Of a DNA stretch of 64,000 nucleotides, positions 60,173-64,000 are shown piece by piece. Under the pieces are notes generated by a model. It was not told the DNA's origin and searched no databases. It saw nothing but the letters and a program-made list of their open reading frames with translations. Numbering within the stretch: the stretch's first letter is position 1; the number at the start of each line of letters is the position of its first letter. The DNA is from Leucogyrophana mollusca (Eukaryota > Basidiomycota > Agaricomycetes > Boletales): NCBI GenBank assembly GCA_021014945.1, contig MU266403.1:49361-113360 (forward strand). The letters run 5' to 3'. A program made the position numbers and the translations under genes.

Positions 60173-61277
60173 GACGAGTCGCATGTTGGCATAGTGACAT
60201 TGGGAACTCCTTCCAATGCTTTCTCCCATTATCCTGGGTTTTCACAAGTGGCTCCCCCAGCGATGACCTGTTCGATTTGGTCACAGCTTCAAAGCTAGAT
60301 AGCGAGACGCGCCTGGTTGCGCGTAGATAAAATAACATGTCGATCGATGACTTACTGTTAGTTTAAGTACACTAGCTGGTTGACCCCTAGATTTGGGACG
60401 TGGGTTCCATGGAGAAAGGCAAAGCATTTGTTGCTGCTTTGCGCTACATTGTAATTAATAATATTCTTGTGTGGAGTGAAGTGTTATCGGGAGTTGCCGA
60501 ATTTGATGTTCACTTCTAACTACTGCAGCCTTGATTCAATACGCTCTATAATGATTGCAGTCTGCTCGCGTCCGTTTTAAGCCTTCAACCTTCAAGTTCG
60601 ACCTTTCTGGCATTAGCGCAAATTTCAAGACTGGTGATGCGAGGCGCCTTCCTCCCCTGCCATACTCGCGAACCCCGACACCCTCCCTGACGGACCAAAA
60701 TGACCTTCGAAGCTACAAAAACGGAAGGACTATAGCGCCACTGGGGAAATTTATATTTTCTCATTCGCGTCAAATAGCTATCTCGAACTTGGTTGACGGG
60801 ATTGATGTCTCATCGATCAGTTGACTGCAGCGATACAATAGGAGACGGAAAAACACCGCGAGACTCGTGTCGCCCATCTGCGTTGCTCCAAGTTGCCCTT
60901 TCAGCGAGACCCTTTTCGCAAGAGGAGTATCAAACCGATAATACCCCAGTGCAACCGTAATCACGGCGATCGGCGAGGCAATCTTCGCTTCGTGACGACT
61001 TTGGCTCAGGCGTTACCTAGTCGCGTACTACTGGCCATATTAGAGTCCGATAACATCGTCAATGTGACCGGTCGTTATACTCACGCTTACCGCGCGCCTC
61101 TGGCACGAATTGATGATGGAAACGATACCTTCGTGCGGCATGTCGTCTGTCGCCTCGCGAACCGATACCTCATGGTGTCCGGTACATAATTCAACTGTCC
61201 AGGAATAACTAATCGGCACACAGGGCCCTTAGCCCTAAGCTTTGTGATATCTCTCCTTTATCCGCACCCCATCCTCT
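60173..61277. other. Intergenic, no gene recognised
   Basis: 1.1 kb between A9 and D3. An open frame at 60555-60824 (+) has no known motif. Otherwise nothing recognised. Confidence 0.45.
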
Positions 61278-62979
61278 ATGTCCAAGAAATTCCCAAAGGT
61301 TTGGAAGGGGAGCCAGCAGAAGTCGGGTGATACGATTGTACACGATGCCAAAGACAGCGATATAATCATTCCGTACGTCTCTCCAGTATTTCAGGAATCA
61401 AGCCGGTCGCTTACTCTGGTTTCTTAGCATTATGGGTACCTCCGGAGTCGGAAAGAGCTTTGTAAGGCTGTTAACGTTAACCTCCAACTACCTCCAACGG
61501 CTGAAGTGCAACAATAGTTCTTCAATACCGTAGTTGGCGATCCGGATGCAAGTTTAGTTGGCCATGGATTGGAATCTTGCACCGCGAATATTCAACACTG
61601 GATCGTCCCTGATCCTGATGACTCGACTCGCCGTATAGTCTTCGTTGATACACCTGGTTTTGACGGTACGGACATAGAGGACTCAGAGATATTGAGGCGC
61701 ATTGCGGTTTGGCTGACAAATTCGTGAGTACAAATTTCATTCCTCTCGGAGACTTGGGTCGAGAAACATATGTCAGATATTCAGAACATAAGAAGCTCGC
61801 TGGCATCATTTATTTGCAGGAAATATTTCAATGCCGCGATGGATGGTCGGGGAAGGCCATCTCACAGATTCGCTATTTGTGTGGCGAAGATTCGATTAGC
61901 AATGTCGTCCTCGCGACTACTAAATGGACCCGAGTTACGGTGGACGAAGGAGAAAGGCGTGAACGACAACTGTCGGAAACATGGAAGCCCATCGGAACCA
62001 GAATGGCCAGGTTCCACGACACGCGCGACTCAGCCTGGGGAATCGTCAATCTCCTGACCACACAGCGCCCTATCGACAATATGATCCTGTATGCCTCTTG
62101 TCTCACCTCAAATGGACAACTTTTACTCACCCGACATGCAGCATCCTCGGCCAATCGGGAGCTGGGAAAAGTACGGTAAGAAACTCTCCATTGGTGTTTT
62201 GCCACTTCTCACACTTCGCCGAAAGTTTATCAACGTCGCCGCCGGGCGGGAAGTTACACCCGTTGGTCACGGTCTGGATACTTGCACGACAAAGATCAGG
62301 CCGGTCTTTGTTCAGCACCCTACTAATCCTAAACGTCGGATTGTCTTCATCGACACTCCAGGGTTTAATGATGCTCGTATTGGAGACACAGAAACGTTGC
62401 GTAGTATTGTCGAATGGCTGCATTCGTGAGTTCGGTGTGCGAATATCCTACGAATTGACACCCATAGTCACGCAGGCACGAGTGGCTGAAACTCACAGGA
62501 ATCATCTATCTACAAGAAATTACGCAAACACGCATCGGTCCCGCCAACTTGAAGGATTTCATGTCGCCTCAGAAGCTTTCTCACCCTTCCGCTGCCAACA
62601 ATATCGTGCTTGCCACTACTAGATGGGACGAAATTACTGAAGAGGAAGGGCAAAGACGCGAACACCAGCGGTCAGAGTTGTACCGCAAGGACATGTTCGA
62701 TCAAGGATCACATCTAGCTCGTTTCATGAACACGCACGAATCTGCTTGGGAGATCGTAAACCTCCTTCTGCAAAGAGATGACGCCCCGGTCCAACAGGAG
62801 TTGTCCACTGTCCTCAGACAAGTGCTTCAGCACGAGCTAAGCATTTCCCGGGCACAACCCGCCGAGAAGTCACAAGCTGGCTTCATCGCAGGGCTTCTTT
62901 CATTCCTCTTTGGGAGGAATTACAAGGTAAGTAGCCCACAGGACACTACTCTACCCACTGCTTACTCTGTTCCCAGTAA
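61278..62979 (+). CDS. D3: double P-loop GTPase
   Basis: Start MSKKFPKVWKGSQQKSGDT. Domain 1 has IMGTSGVGKSF, with phenylalanine after the conserved serine of the Walker A motif, then FFNTVVGDPDASLVGHGLES, VDTPGFDGTDIED and VLATTKWTRV. RPIDNMIL is spliced directly to ILGQSGAGKST. Domain 2 is canonical: VGHGLDTCTTKI, FIDTPGFNDARIGD, VLATTRWDEI, ending GFIAGLLSFLFGRNYK. An intron of about 50 nt separates the last sense codon from the TAA at 62977-62979. About 450 residues. Same layout as D1, down to intron positions, so both descend from one fused ancestor. Confidence 0.84.
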
Positions 62980-64000
62980 ATGTGGGAGGGCTGCACGTCC
63001 TAAACTGCTGTATAATCGTTGAATACTGTAAGACTCGTAACTAATATGTACCGTTTTTCCATCCGGTTGTCGTGCGCCATCTTCGAAGTGCACCTTCGTT
63101 CTTTAGACCGACGTAGGAGAGGCGTGCGTCGACCCAAGGATCGCCTCTGCCTCGCGCACTGCCAGAAATGGAGACAGCCGTTCGTATGAAAACACCAACA
63201 AACAAAATAACACCTAACTCCTGCCACCAACGAAATGACCACGGGTGGTGATGATGCCTGAAAATCGAGCTGGGCCGAAGGCCGCAATCTCTTGGTATGT
63301 TGACACCACCATGAGAGTATGTCGGCTTCCTCCCTGATTGAGAAGATACAACTATAGGTCGATCGCTAGGCACATCTCTATTTAGCATTTCATTGATCGC
63401 AGCAGCCCTCGAACACGCCTTCGCCACGACCTAGTCGTCATACTGTCCTAGTTGCCTGGGCGCGGAATCCTCGTGCGCCGAAATGCATGCATGTCTCCAA
63501 CTTCCTAAAGTGCGGCCACCCTTGACCCAAGCAGTTAGTTCCTTGAAATAACACAGCAGCTATACTTTTCTACTCTTGTTATCTGTTTTTTTTTTTTTTT
63601 TTTTTTTTTAAATCATTGATTATTGTCCTCTGGGGCTAGGCCCTATGTTAGACAATAGCTATCCAAATGTAACTACGCATGAGTCCGTGTGTTCTAAGTA
63701 CCATCTCTGCAATGGTTTCCTCTCCGAAGAGGGAAACGGTGAGCGCCATTGTAAGGCGGACGGGGGCAAGAGGGCAGGCGTCCAGGAGCGCTGGAGCGAT
63801 GCGTATGATGCGTAGGGGCTTGGGGTGGCTGTTCTGGTCTAGCGAGCATTTTCGGGCAGTAATAGGTTTGCGAATGTGCCCTCGAAGCGTTTCGTGCTGT
63901 GAATATATTTGAACAGGTGCTTGACATTTTTGGGGTCACTGAGCAGGGCGGAGAGTGTGCGTGAGCGGGGGGGGAGTGTCCTGAACAAAGCGTTGCGTTG
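62980..64000. other. Right edge, no gene recognised
   Basis: No gene identified. Open frames around 63.0-63.4 kb (-) and 63.7-63.9 kb lack motifs. A long T run is listed separately. Confidence 0.45.
63586..63609. repeat. Poly-T tract (24 T)
   Basis: An uninterrupted run of 24 T followed by AAA. It could be a simple repeat or the poly-A tail of a retroposed sequence inserted on the minus strand. No target-site duplication or element body was recognised. Confidence 0.8.

Noticed and set aside
63586..63609. Retrotransposon poly-A tail
   Set aside because: No reverse transcriptase, target duplication or element body is visible beside the T run.

Overview
The window looks like nuclear DNA of a filamentous basidiomycete, most likely a mushroom-forming agaricomycete. 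The evidence is many short (about 46-65 nt) GT-AG introns, a DUF6533-type membrane protein, TKL-like kinases with HGD in place of HRD, a fungal highly reducing polyketide synthase, and no operon structure. No rRNA, tRNA, CRISPR array or intact transposon was recognised.

Two things fill the window. First, a polyketide gene cluster at about 7.3-27.7 kb: an FAD monooxygenase (7337-8967, +), a phenol-hydroxylase-like FAD monooxygenase (9003-11192, -), a short-chain dehydrogenase (11749-12936, -), a DUF6533 membrane protein (13230-15047, -), an MFS exporter (15693-18079, +), an HHxxxDG acyltransferase (18304-20066, -) and a polyketide synthase with KS-AT-DH-remnant ER-KR-ACP layout (20917-27705, +). 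By inference the PKS makes a reduced or polyene chain, the oxidoreductases and acyltransferase decorate it, and the MFS protein exports it. A METTL7-like methyltransferase at 570-1405 is separated from the cluster by two unrelated genes.

Second, a large array of paralogous P-loop GTPases surrounds the PKS cluster (2.1-6.6 kb on the left, 28.2-63.0 kb on the right). I count 18 genes carrying 21 G domains and name four classes here. Class A (nine genes, A1-A9) has one G domain, a coiled coil and usually a short aromatic/basic C-terminal tail. Class B (three, B1-B3) is shorter, with a Gly/Phe-rich tail. Class D (three, D1-D3) joins an A-like and a B-like G domain in one protein. Class K (three, K1-K3) fuses an unrecognised N-terminal helical region and a TKL-like protein kinase to a G domain. 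Genes lie on both strands but share intron positions, including a 34-nt micro-exon for the Walker A loop and, in B/D genes, an intron directly before the stop codon. Several copies are decayed or truncated, so the array looks like an actively duplicating family.

The best candidate for an undescribed system is this array, above all the kinase-GTPase fusions together with the double GTPases whose first domain is consistently altered. A signalling or self/non-self defence role resembling GIMAP/AIG1-type immune GTPases is only an inference. Exon boundaries were read by eye from splice signals and paralogue comparison.
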